Shown here one piece after another: positions 21,579-31,878 of a stretch of DNA of 64,000 nt. Source of the DNA: Penium margaritaceum (lineage: Eukaryota > Streptophyta > Zygnematophyceae > Desmidiales > Peniaceae); assembly GCA_023375785.1 (NCBI GenBank), contig SZWC01001168.1, positions 187,563 to 251,562 on the forward strand. The letters run 5' to 3'. A program made the translations under genes and the position numbers. The notes beneath the pieces were generated by a model, which was not told the origin of the DNA, did not search any database, and saw only the letters and a program-made list of their open reading frames with translations. Numbering within the stretch: the first letter of the stretch is position 1; each line of letters starts with the position of its first letter.

Positions 21579-24410
21579 GACAGAGGCTTGGTGCAAAAAT
21601 CAGCGACCTACTTGCTGGTTGGAGTAAACTCCAGCTTGATAGCACCCTCTTGCACCATGTGTCTGATGAAATGATATGTAATGTCAGTGTTCTTGGTGCG
21701 TGCATGGTGCTCAGGATTATTGGCGAGTGCGATAGGGCTCTGGTTTTTTACGCGGACATGAACCAGAACTGCCGCACTCCCACTTATCTTCGCCATGAGA
21801 CATTGAAGCCAAATTGCTTCCTTGGCTCCAACCCCAAGAGATGTATTGAGCTTCCGTGCTTGAGGTGGCCACAATCTCTTGCCGCTTGTTGCACCAATTG
21901 ATTACTCTGCCATTCATGAGGAACACACGTCTAGAGATGGATTTCCGGTCTTAGGATTTTGAGCTCAATCTGCGTCTATGTAGCCGATGATGCTATTGTT
22001 GTTGCCGTTGTAGGTGATGCCGATGTTGATGGTTCCAGCAAGGTAGCGGAAGATCCGCTTCACAGCCTTTTGGTCCTCTGGTCCGAGATTAGCCATGTGC
22101 TGTTTCACAACGCTCACAGCCTGTGCAAGGTCCGGCCTGGTTGCCACGATCAGGTACACAAGACTGCTGACATCGCTCTTGTCCTTTTGCCGCTTAGTTG
22201 CATCTGCTTCTCCATTGAAACTCACGAGGTACTGGCGCGTCTCTAGCAGCATGCCAATGGGTTTGGCTTCTGTCATGCCGAGCCGCTATAGGATGTCCTT
22301 GATGTACCAACTCTGCTAGAGTGAGAGAGAGCGTGATTTCCGATCATGCGTGACTTAGATGCCGAGGAAGTATGATGCCTCCCCGAGATTAGACATCTGG
22401 AAGCGCTCTTGTATCGCCTCCTTGAATTCCTGTAGTGCGGATATGCTGTTGGAAAGGAGGAACATGTCATCCACATACACGATGATGATAAGGACCTCAT
22501 GCTCAGCTGCCAGCGATAGATGCTATAGTCATGTTTGCTGTGCTCAAACCCCATGCACTACAGCGCTGCATCCAATTTCTGGTTCCAAGTACGCTATGCT
22601 TACTTGAGGCCGTACAGCTACTTTTGCATCTTGCAAACCATGTGCTCCTGGCCATCCTTGATGAAATCCTCCGGCTGCTCCATGTAGATTTCATCCTCCA
22701 AGGCACCATTCAAGAAGGCCGTCTTGACATCCATGTGTTGAGCCTCAAAGTCCTCAGCTACTGCATAAGAGAGGAGCGTGCGCACAGAGGCAAACTTTGC
22801 AGCAGGGGCAAAGGTTTCTGTGTAGTCAATGTCCTCTTGCTACGAAAAGCCCTTGGCGAGAAGCCTCGCCTTGTACTTTTCTAGGTTGCCATCTGCTCCT
22901 CGCTTCTTCTTAAAACCCACGTGCACTTGATCACCTTACGTCTAAGTGGACGCTTAGTCAGCTCCCATGTGCCGTTGTCCAGCTGCAACTGTATCTCCTG
23001 ATGCACGCCTTGCGCCTTATCTTCTGTATTTGGTGTAGCTTTGGCCTCCTTGTATGACGTTGGCTCGTCTAAATCTGGTGCAATTGCGCCGTTCATCTGT
23101 TTTGGTTTCTGCAGCATCAAAAAATGGCCGCGTTCACCGGGCTTGTAACGCACCCTGAGAGGGTACCTGCGACCTGGTCCAGGGGGATTAGCGGGCGGCT
23201 GGCATGGTGCTGCTAGGATAATTGTTGCTGCTGGTGGTGGTGCATCTTCTTCCTCTGCTTCTGCCAATGAGGCCGCTGTATCTGTTGAATCAGACATCGC
23301 AGAGTAGACTTGTTCTCCCATTGTCATAGCGGAGGAAGGATCAGGAGAGGCTAGGTCAGGAAGGATATGAGCTTGTTAGCTGCTCGTTCTAGAACCTCTT
23401 CATGGACAATGTTGGTGTCGATGACATTGCTCTCATTGAAGATGACATCCCTGGAGATGATAATGTGGCCTGTATCCCTCTCGTAGAGGCGATAGGCCAT
23501 GCTTGCCACGTTGTAGCCAATCATGAGCATCTGCACACTCTTTGCGTCCCATTTCTGTCCCTTCTCTGTTGGCACGTGAATGTGTACCAAGGTGCCAAAC
23601 GCGCGAAGATGACCCACACTCGGCTTCTTGTCGTATAGCGTCATCTGCTCTAGCGCCTTAGTTGGACTGCGATTCTTGATATAGATTGCAGTGCTCAAAG
23701 CATCGGCCCACAAGCCGTAGGTCAGCCGAGCCGCATGCAGCATGGAGCGTGTTGACTCAACGATGGTAAAGTTGGCGCATTCTGCTACGCCATTATGATG
23801 CAGCGAGTATGGCGAAGTGCGTTGTGCCTTGATGCCTGTTGCTCCGAGGTAGTCCCGGAACTTCTTGCCCAAGTACTCTTCGCCACAGGTGCTGCGCAGC
23901 GCCTTGATATTCTTGCCAATCTGGTTCTCAAGCATTGCCTTGAACTCCTTGAACATGTCAAAGCCCTGGTTCTTGGAGGAAGAGAAAAACACAATAGTGA
24001 AACGGCTGAAATCATCAATGTAGGTGAGAAAATACCAAGAGTCTCCAAAGCTCTAGGTCTGTATCGGGCCACACAAGTCTCTGTGGACCAGCTCCAACAC
24101 CTCCTTTGCACGCTCCCTTGCTCCAGAGAACACCTCGCAAAATTGCTTCCCCTCTAAACAGCAAATGCACATCTGCTGCTCAAAAATAGAGATGGTGGGG
24201 AACTCACGAACCATCTGTTTCATTTGAAGTTGTTGCAAGGTGCGCATGCCGATGTGGCCGTAGCGCGCATGCCAGATTTTGCCATCTATCGCGTGCACCA
24301 CTACTACAAGACTCTGCTTATACGGGATCTTGTACTTGCATGCGAGATCTGCCTTCTCCATGCGAGATCTGCCTTCTCCACGTTCATGTTGCCAAAGTGG
24401 CGATCACCAG
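21579..24410 (-). pseudogene. pol of element D, broken
   Basis: Minus-strand RNase H (about 21600-22250), RT (22270-22930) and integrase (23351-24060; open frame 23992-23351 of 213 codons). Integrase keeps the first Asp (VHRDLCGP) and Glu (VAECANF) but the second Asp is Thr (RSTCGEEY). TAG at 22558-22560 replaces Gln. Near 24320-24345 the GAG-pre-integrase end is joined to a duplicated 20-bp stretch, removing about 0.4 kb with the protease active site. Confidence 0.85.
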
Positions 24411-24952
24411 TCTGGTTTTGCTGCTGCTGCTGCTGGTACTGACGCTACTGTTACTGCTGCTGCTAGTGCTTTGGAGGCTACTGCTTTTGCTGGTGCTCCT
24501 ACTGCTCCTTCTAGTCCCTCTTGAGCTTAAAACACTTCTTTTTGTAGTGTCCCTGTTTCTGGCAGTAGTGGCATATTCCTTTCTTCTTGACTTTCTGCTG
24601 CCCAGACTACTGCTTTTGTTACTTTTGCTACTGGTTGCGTGAGCTCATGGCCACAAAATCTGCTTCACTGCTGCTACCTCCATTGCACTTTGCTGCATTG
24701 CAACGCAATTCCACCTCCACCAAGTGCATGCAGATGAACTCAAGGTCGAGAGTTGGCTGGCACTCTAGCGTCTCACGTATCGTGTTGTAGCTCGTTGGGA
24801 GTCCCCTCAGCAAGAAGAGGATGAAGCATGTCTCATCCACACGGTTGCCCGCCGCTCTCACTTGCTTTGCCAGCTCCTTTGCCTTGTCCAAGTACGCCCC
24901 TAACCCGTCACTCTCAAAATGACGGCTTGTACTGGCTGAAAATGGCAGAACT
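24411..24952 (-). pseudogene. gag of element D, N-terminally deleted
   Basis: Only the C-terminal capsid (AYLDKAKELAKQVRAAGN, LRGLPTSYNTIRETLECQP), the CCHC knuckle (about 24533-24575, CHYCQKQGHYKKKC) and the Q-rich tail remain. The text then jumps at about 24900 to leader just inside the PBS, so the gag start and most of the leader are gone. Confidence 0.82.
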
Positions 24953-24968
24953 GGGCTCTGATACCAAA
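24953..24968 (-). other. Primer-binding site of element D
   Basis: Reverse complement reads TTTGGTATCAGAGCCC next to the LTR at 24969; exact tRNA-Met-type site. It proves that this LTR is the 5' LTR of D. Confidence 0.92.
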
Positions 24969-25696
24969 TGTTGGACCTGAAGGAGAGAGGGAGCCTTGGA
25001 GCAGCGAGCATGTAGGAATGAAAAAGCATCAGTTGTGCAGAAGAATGGTTATTACATCACTCAAAATCATGGAGTACATATAGAGTTAGAACCAGAGCTT
25101 GGACAAGTCAGCCCTCTCACAAGCCACACCACTTAGCCATGGAGGCTAAGGCTCACACAGTAGAGTCCACAACCTCACACAAGACAGGAAATCAGCCTAG
25201 CAATCAGGCTAACCATTCACACATGACCTTGAGAGCTAGAGAATTCCCTCATGGCACACTCATAGTGGTCATATTACCCAAAATCCCATGGATAATTGCC
25301 ATGTCTCCATGGCTAGCACAAAAGGCTCTTATCTCACCTAAAACGTAAGGAGGGGCAGTACACTCTCACAAGGCAATCCTACGACCAAGGACATTCTTGG
25401 ATATTCCTCCCATCAGGTCTTGACCCTGGACCTCTTGCTGTTTTCTTTTCCGAAGCTATGGCATGGAGGCGTCACCCATGGTCGCCCTCATATCGGCGGT
25501 CCATGATCCCGAAAACTTCGAAATTCATATCTCTCAATCCTACTATGGGATCGGCCTAAAACTTGGACCGTAGACAAATTGCAACCTGATATTTCAAATG
25601 CTGGAGATAGAACGACAATTAGAGCAGGCATCTGGTAGTTTCCTTCAATTTTTTCTTGTGGACCTCAAACTGAGTTGGATGGCCCTATTCTCAACA
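24969..25696 (-). repeat. LTR shared by element D (5') and element F (3')
   Basis: 728 bp, TGTTGGACCTGAAGG to TCTCAACA in plus-strand text. A PBS lies to the left and PPT plus RNase H end (of F) to the right, so the one LTR closes two minus-strand bodies. Confidence 0.9.
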
Positions 25697-26569
25697 ATCT
25701 CCCATATTGCCATAGTTAGAGTGGGTTGAATCCAGATACCTTCATGCAGAACTACTGGTTCTCACGGGTCATTGGCTTGGTGCAAAAATCAGCGACTTGC
25801 TTGGTGGTTGGAGTGAACTCCAGTTTGTTAACACCCTCTTGTACCATGTGCCTGATGAAGTAGTAGTTGATGTGGATATGTTTGGTGCGAGCATGATGCT
25901 TGGAGTTCTTGGCGAGTACAATTGCCATTTGGTTGTCGATGGACATTAGAACGGGAAATTGTTGCACTCCCACTCATCTCCGCCATAAGACCCTGGAGCC
26001 AAACTGCTTCCTTGGCTCCAAAGCTGAGAGAGACATACTTAGCTTCTATGCTTGAGGTAGCCATGACCACCTACTGCTTCCTACACTTGCTGATGGCACC
26101 TTCATTCATGAGAAACCCTCAGGGTTTGAAACCCAATCTGCGTTTGTGTAGCCGATGATGCTGTTGACGTTGGCGTTGTACGTGATGGCGACATTGATGG
26201 TTCTAGCAAGGTAGCGAAAGATCCGCTTCACTGCCTTCTGGTGCTTAGGTCCGGGATTAGCCATGTGCTAGCTCACAGCGCTCAGAGCCGATGCGAGGTC
26301 CAGCCTGGTTGCCACCATCAGGTACCTTCAGCGATCCCCTCTTACTGCGAGTAGCCCTTGGCAACCAGCCTTACCTTGTTCTTTTCCAGAATGCCATCTG
26401 CTACTCGACTCTTCTAGAACACCCACTTGCACTTTATCACCTTGCGTCCAGGTGGACGCTCACTCAGTTCCCACATACCGTTATCCAGCTGTAACTGTAC
26501 CTCCTGCTACACAGCTTGCGGCCACTTTGCTGCATCTGGTGCGACCATGGCCTCCTTGTATGAGAATAG
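25697..26569 (-). mobile_element. Element F: partial family-1 body
   Basis: Minus-strand PPT, RNase H (25752-26150) and two short RT parts joined by a large deletion near 26320 (AGGTACC to TTCAGCG). It ends near 26569, where the LTR of element G begins inside the residues before RT (YKEAM region). Confidence 0.82.
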
Positions 26570-26748
26570 TGTTGAAATAGTGTGTACCTTTTCCATTGCC
26601 TAGCTGGCTAGCTGGCTAGCTACACATATAGACAAAGCATGCACTGCTTTATGGAGTATGTCCCCTTGGTCTGTTTTGAGATGGGCCAGGAATGCACTAC
26701 CCATAATGGGTATGTCCCCCGTGGCTCATCATAGGAACCATACCTTTT

Positions 26749-26816
26749 TGGCTTGGTTGAAAATGCGCCAGAGTCTCAAACGAGAGGTCGCGGGTTCAAA
26801 CTCCGCGACAGCCGCA
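26749..26816 (+). other. tRNA-like module in the LTR of G
   Basis: TGGCTTGGTTGA resembles a Pol III A box; GGTTCAAACTCC at 26793-26804 resembles a B box, 44 nt downstream start to start. A 7-bp stem GTCGCGG/CCGCGAC closes the B-box loop. The text between resembles a tRNA-Leu with a shortened variable arm. No acceptor stem pairs, so it is not a working tRNA gene. Counterparts: 34589-34656, 59804-59869 and 61997-62062. Confidence 0.5.
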
Positions 26817-27147
26817 TTTTTCTTTGTGGCTCAAACTTGGAGAGGAAGCATCTAGGAAGCTTACTAGAGCCTACCTTAAGGATGACACTTGGCGGTCTAA
26901 GGACGCGCCAAGTATGACTGTTGGTTGAGGTTGGCTCTAGTGGAGCCACTACAAGCAGAAGCTTTAGCAAAGCTCTGCAAGTAAAAACTCTTCTACCTTG
27001 CATGCATCCATTTACAGTTCTTGCCTTTGAGACTCCTCACAGAGTGTCCAACCAAAGGTAGACACTAAAGACCAACATGCGCACTTCGTGAGGTTGCAAA
27101 CCAAATGAACCTAAAGTGTGGATCCCTTGTTCGAGGGTGATATCTTA

Positions 27148-27167
27148 TCTTGGTTGCAATACCAAGA
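27148..27167 (+). other. Conserved LTR hairpin, copy in G
   Basis: Arms TCTTGGT and ACCAAGA around loop TGCAAT, followed by GCGGTTGGCGGCC. Same position as the hairpins at 34988-35007, 59455-59470, 60889-60910 and 61288-61309. Confidence 0.6.
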
Positions 27168-27664
27168 GCGGTTGGCGGCCTCCCATGTTGGGACCCGTTT
27201 TGTAGACCGTTGTTATCCGGTGCATTGACAAAGGGTTATGAGTCCACACTTTTGGTTCTAAGGGACGCTTCCAAGACCGACTAGCGCATGGTCTTGTAGG
27301 ACGAATAGGTACAACAGGGACACGAAGATCAGACGGCTCCAGGCTGCTCCATCAGCTCCATTGGCTTCTTCAGGTAGGGTGCGCGCACGTGGCGGACTAG
27401 GGGACGACGAACAGCTCTCTCCATGTTCGACAAGACCCTTGAGCCCCAGCGGGATTAAGCTCTACCCCTATTTTAGAAGGTGGTATGACCCCGAGTCCGT
27501 TCTCTCACAACGGCACCATCGCCTTAGGCGATCATTGGCAGGAGGGGTATGCAACAGAACCAACTACACCTTTGACAACAGTCGCAGTCAGCAACCTCAT
27601 CAGCCTCATCGACCTCAACAAAGCAGAATAGCAGCGAAGCAAAAAAGACGAGCAACCGCAAGAA

Positions 27665-28432
27665 ATGGCAGATCTGACTCAAGCTTGCCTTGACGTGGCT
27701 ATGTCCAAATTCATAAGGACACGTTTTCCCCTGTGGAAATGGCAGTTTGAGATTGTCATGAACGTGCGTGGCTACCTCGACATCCTTAAAGGGACCAAGA
27801 CAGCAACCGTCGATGTCACAATGACAACAGATGCAGCTGACCTTGCAGGATGGACGATGAAGAACAACATGGCTCTCGCCATTCTTGTGACGTCCATCAA
27901 CGAGACTCAACACTCCCACATCACAGGTTGCACGTTGGCTACCGAGGCCTATGCAAAACTCGCACGCGTGCATCAATCGAACGTCCTAGAAAACCGAATC
28001 TTCATCTCCCAAAGGTTGATGCTAATGAGGCTGAGCAAAGGAGAATCCATACCCGCATTTTTGCAATTGTTTGATAACGTACTACAAGAGGTCCAACAAA
28101 TAGAATGGAATCTCGACTCCAACATGCATGCCATGATCCTTCTAATGGCGCTACCGGAAAGCGGGAGGTCCTTGATCATTGTATTTGGCAGCTGGATGGA
28201 GGCAGATCTGACGTACGAGGCTGTCGCCGAACACGTCCGTAATGAGTCCATGCGACGCAGTGGCAGTGAGGAAACATTTCAGCCTATGCCTCTCGCTTCG
28301 GTGGACAAGGTGCAAGCTCTCACTCCAGTCAAGGCAACAACAGAGGCAGTGGCGGTGGAGGGAAAGGCAATGGTGGTGGGAATAGTTCCAAGAAGCCCAG
28401 CAACTGTCACAATTGTGGCAAGGTTGGGCTAG
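27665..28432 (+). pseudogene. gag of element G (UBN2-like), frameshifted at the zinc knuckle
   Basis: 256 codons from ATG 27665: MADLTQACLDVAMSKF, then WKWQFEIVMNVRGYLDILKG, MALAILVTSINETQHSHI and the helical QRLMLMRLSKGESIPAFLQLF, as in copia Gag of the UBN2 type. The knuckle begins CHNCGKVG at about 28408 and is then broken by loss of CATTGGG relative to M. The Ser/Gly-rich tail follows in another frame. The start agrees with H and M by alignment. Confidence 0.85.
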
Positions 28433-31400
28433 GGACTGCCGTAGTCCAAAGAAAGAAGGTGGGAACAAAGGTGGAAAGGAGAAGAAGGAGCTCACCAACA
28501 TGATGGCTAGGGGGCTCATACAGGGCGCAGCGATCCTTAGACCCGGGGCATTTGCCCTTGACTCGGGCACCAACCACCACGCATCAAAAGAGAAGGATTT
28601 GTCTCAATGGCTCAATCTGTCATGCGCATCAAGTGTGCAAACGGCGGCGTCGTCCAAGCCATGCGCAAAGGGAACAAGGTGATCACGTTCAATATGAATG
28701 GTGCGGAGAAGGCGGTCAACCTTCAAAAGGCGGTGTACATGCCCTCCTTTGCAGCCAACTTGTCGTCCGTCTCACAAATCACCGACAACATGACGGTGGT
28801 GTTCGCCAACAAGGAAGCGGTGGCCCTAAAAAATGAGGACATCCAGATTTTGTACACCAAAGACGACCTCATGCTTCAAGTTCCAAGAGTTGACGGCCTC
28901 TACGTGCTTCAAACCAAAGTCACCAAGGCATCGGATGAGGAACTTGCATGTTCCACCAAGACAGTGGCACCGGGGCCAAATTATGCACCACCGGTGACCG
29001 CTCAGCCGCCACATCAACCAAGGACAGTGACGTTGAGCTGTGGCACCGACGATTTGGCCATGTGGCCAACAGCATGTTGCAAAAGATGCAAGAGCAAGAG
29101 GTAGTCCGCGTAATAGAAGGGTGCACCGTGAAGCATGGCGGAGGGTGTGCATTGTGTGAACCATGCCTCTAAGCGAAGGCAAAGTGAAAACCGTTTGGGA
29201 GAGGAGGTCAACGAGCGAAGCACGTCTTGGAACTGATACAAAGTGACGTGTGTGGACCCTTCCGGACACCGTCTAACAAAGGAAGCAAGTACTTCCTGAC
29301 CTTCATTGATGACCCCAGCCGCAAGTCGTGGATCTACTTCCTCAAAACAAAGGGAGAGGTCAAGGAGAAGCTCCTCGAGTTCGTCGCCATGGTGGAGCAA
29401 CAAACGTCCAAGAGGGTGAAGACTTTACAAAGAGACAACGGGGATGAGTACGAGGTATGCAAGCCTTGGCTCAAGCATCATGGCATCTGCCACGAGCAAA
29501 CCACTCCTTACAATCCCCAAAGCAACGGCATTGCTCAGAGGATGAACCAGACCCTACTCGGCATAGTGCGAAGCATGCTCTTCAACACCAAGCTCCCACC
29601 TTGCTTTTGGGCAGAAGCAGCAACAACGACCTGCTACCTCTTGAATCTCACACTAGCAACCGCCTTGCGGAAGCGTGGAAAGGAGCAGGACAAGCAACTG
29701 AAGACCCCAGAAGAAGCATGGTCGGGAAAGAAACCCAACGTATCTCATCTGAAGGTGTTCGGGTCAACTACATGGGTGAAGATCCAGAGGGGAGAAGGTG
29801 GAGGCAAGCTTGACGCACGTTCAAGGAAGTGCGTCATGGTTGGGTACGACACGTCACACAAAGCCTATCAGCTTTGGGACCAGGCAGCAGGCAAGCTCGT
29901 GAGGAGCCGCGATGTCGTGTTTGATGAACGCACCCCTGGAAAGGGAGAGCTACTAGACCTGACCCTCGCTCCCAAAGCATGCGAGTGGATAGTATTGCTT
30001 GAGTCCGGAGACCAAGTACCCGACAACTGGCTCGCTTTGCCAGCAGGTGGTGGAAATGGGAGAGCAACTGTGGAGGATGACGCAGCATCTGACATGGACG
30101 TGGATACCGAGGCGTCCGGAGCTTCCACATCTGACATGGAGTCTGACGACTCTTCTGATGACGACGACGACAAACCACCACCTGTGGAAGAACCTGCACC
30201 AAAGGAAGAAGTCGCCCCACTACTCCGGCGCAGTTTGCGACCAAAGAAAGCACCTTTGCAATATGAGGATGATTGGACCGGCCTTAGCTGGTCGTGCATC
30301 GCTCAAGGAGAGCCATCCACAGTGGCGAAGGTGATGAATGGCCCAGATGCTGCCAAGTGGAAGGTGGCAGTAGATAGCGAGTTCACGTCCATTATCGAGA
30401 ACGGCACGTGGGTGCTAGTGGATAGACCCAATAAGGCCCACGTGGTGGGATCCAACTGGGTCCTCCGAGTGAAGAAGAAGCTAGATGGCAGCATCGACAA
30501 GTTCAAGGCAATGATAGTGGCTAAGGGGTTCTCTCAACGCCTGGGCTCCAAGTACAATGAGACGTTCACGCCCGTCGTGACCTTTGCCTCCATCCGCTCT
30601 CTCCTAGCATTGCAGCCGCAAAGAAATTGGAGATACACCAGATGGACGTCAGGATAGTTTTCCTTTATGGGAAGCGTGACAAGGAAGTGCTGATGGAGGT
30701 GCCCGAAGGAGTCGAAGCTCCCAAGGGCAAGGTGTGCAAGTTGGTGAAAGCACTCTACAGGATGAAACAGGCCCCAAGGATGTGGTACAAAGATATGGAC
30801 GGTTTCATGACCGGCCTCTCCTTCGCACATTGCCAGAATGACCCGAGCATGTACGTGCGCGATGATGGGAGAGGGTTGATGCTGGTTGCGTTGTACATGG
30901 ATGATCTGATCATCTGCTCGTCTTCGGTCGAGCTGCTGGATGAGCTGAAGTCTGACCTCAGTAAAAGGTTCAAAATGAAGGACATGGGTCCTCTCTAGTA
31001 CTACCTCGGGATTGCCATCCACAAGAACCGAGTAGCAGGCACCATCGAACTCAACCAAACCAAATACATTGGTGAGGTACTGAAGCGCTACTACATGGAA
31101 GACTGCAAACCTGTCAGCACCCCAATGACGTCCGATACAAAACTGAAAGCCTCAATGTCGCCAAGCAACGAATAAGAACAAAGAGAGATGCGAGAGATCC
31201 CCTACCAGTCCGCCGTGAGTAGCATCATGTATGCCATGGTAGGGACTCGTCCCGACATCTGCTATGCTGTGGGAAAAGTGAGCAGATTTGTGGCCAATCC
31301 TAGGCCAAAACATTGGGAGGCCGTTAAGTGCATCTTGCGCTACCTGCAGAAGACACGTCACATGGGCCTTGTCCTTGGAGGCCAAGTACGAACGGACCCC

Positions 31401-31508
31401 CTAAGCCTGAAGTCCTATACCGACACTGATTGAGGAGGAGATATGGACGACAAGAAATCCACCTCTGGATACCTATGCATCTTGAATGGCGCTGCCATCT
31501 CATGGGCT
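28433..31508 (+). pseudogene. pol of element G, broken
   Basis: Protease ALDSG at 28554-28568. A TAA at 29170-29172 ends the zinc-finger-like CEPCL segment before integrase. Integrase and RT start form one long open frame (29227-30657). A frameshift at about 30610 moves RT to 30627-30998, where the motif reads YMDD (30894-30905). TAG at 30996-30998 replaces the Gln of H. RNase H is cut at 31508. Confidence 0.87.
29227..30657 (+). CDS. Integrase-RT open frame of element G (476 codons, no upstream start)
   Basis: Longest non-repeat frame in the window. Residues: first Asp in IQSDVCGPF, second in QRDNGDEY; the third catalytic position reads GIAQRMNQT, so Glu is Gln where H has VAERMNE. Then the GKKPNVSHLKVFGS region, an acidic Ser/Asp stretch (SDDSSDDDDD) and RT fingers WVLRVKKKLDGSIDKFKAMIVAKGFSQ. 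The first Met is internal to pol. Catalysis by integrase is unlikely. Confidence 0.8.
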   Translation: MELIQSDVCGPFRTPSNKGSKYFLTFIDDPSRKSWIYFLKTKGEVKEKLLEFVAMVEQQTSKRVKTLQRDNGDEYEVCKPWLKHHGICHEQTTPYNPQSNGIAQRMNQTLLGIVRSMLFNTKLPPCFWAEAATTTCYLLNLTLATALRKRGKEQDKQLKTPEEAWSGKKPNVSHLKVFGSTTWVKIQRGEGGGKLDARSRKCVMVGYDTSHKAYQLWDQAAGKLVRSRDVVFDERTPGKGELLDLTLAPKACEWIVLLESGDQVPDNWLALPAGGGNGRATVEDDAASDMDVDTEASGASTSDMESDDSSDDDDDKPPPVEEPAPKEEVAPLLRRSLRPKKAPLQYEDDWTGLSWSCIAQGEPSTVAKVMNGPDAAKWKVAVDSEFTSIIENGTWVLVDRPNKAHVVGSNWVLRVKKKLDGSIDKFKAMIVAKGFSQRLGSKYNETFTPVVTFASIRSLLALQPQRNWRYTRWTSG

Positions 31509-31878
31509 ACACGGGATCTTGGTTGCCCCCAACAGGCTGTTTATATCGCCTTCCTTCACCGACCTGGCCAGCTCCTTGACCGTTTCCTTGTCAAGGATGT
31601 AGCCATAGTCGTCGTCAAACACGACTCGCAGTCCTGTGTTGGTCAGAGAGGACACAAAGAGAAGGTTGAACGCAACATCACGTACATACAGCACGCCATG
31701 GAACAATACCACTTCAATGTCACGCGAGGTCTCTAACCACATCTCAACAATCCGAATCCCCTCTGCATACACCACCCGGTCATCACCCACAACAATGGGA
31801 CGGGGAGGGATGGACAGCAGGTGCGTAAACTACTCCTTGTGATGTGTCAGGCTTTTGGTACACCCTGAGTACTTGTAC
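31509..31878 (-). mobile_element. Family-1 fragment: protease to GAG-pre-integrase
   Basis: Minus-strand text homologous to J 44860-45215. The protease motif reads YSG for DSG. The left end abuts RNase H of G; the right end stops at CTTGTAC, where the 24-bp array begins. The fragment at 40310-40625 stops at the same codons. Confidence 0.8.

Larger units (their letters stand above)
14237..25696 (-). mobile_element. Element D: full-span minus-strand family-1 element, interrupted by E
   Basis: 3' LTR at 14237-14974, internal text 14975-15050 and 21579-24968, 5' LTR at 24969-25696 with a minus-strand PBS beside it. Element E (15051-21578) splits the region just downstream of RNase H. Gag start, most of the leader and the protease region are deleted, so it is defective. 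Its 5' LTR also serves as the 3' LTR of element F. Confidence 0.88.
26570..27664 (+). repeat. 5' LTR and leader of element G
   Basis: Begins TGTTGAAATAGTG directly after element F. The LTR end cannot be fixed because no second LTR exists; no initiator tRNA-Met PBS was found, so another primer tRNA is possible. Contains repeated GCTGGCTA units (26600-26620), a conserved ~29-nt motif (26637-26665), a tRNA-like module (26749-26816) and a hairpin (27148-27167). Confidence 0.75.
26570..31508 (+). mobile_element. Element G: family-2 copia element, 3' end lost
   Basis: Plus-strand 5' LTR/leader, gag and pol of a second copia family. It is co-linear with H at an offset of about 7.84 kb and shares several defects with it. 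It breaks off in RNase H after AAISWAT at 31508 where minus-strand family-1 text begins; no PPT or 3' LTR. Confidence 0.88.

Noticed and set aside
26592-26620. Origin or attachment-site palindrome (repeated GCTAGC)
   Set aside because: It is a short tandem repeat in the LTR of one copy and is shorter in M; nothing supports a site function.
27361-27693. Small ORF upstream of gag in G as a host or accessory gene
   Set aside because: It lies in the leader, has no recognisable domain, and its counterpart in H differs in length and ending.
29834-30299. Two overlapping minus-strand ORFs of ~140 codons opposite integrase-RT of G
   Set aside because: They are shadows of the Asp/Ser-rich coding stretch and are equally present opposite H.
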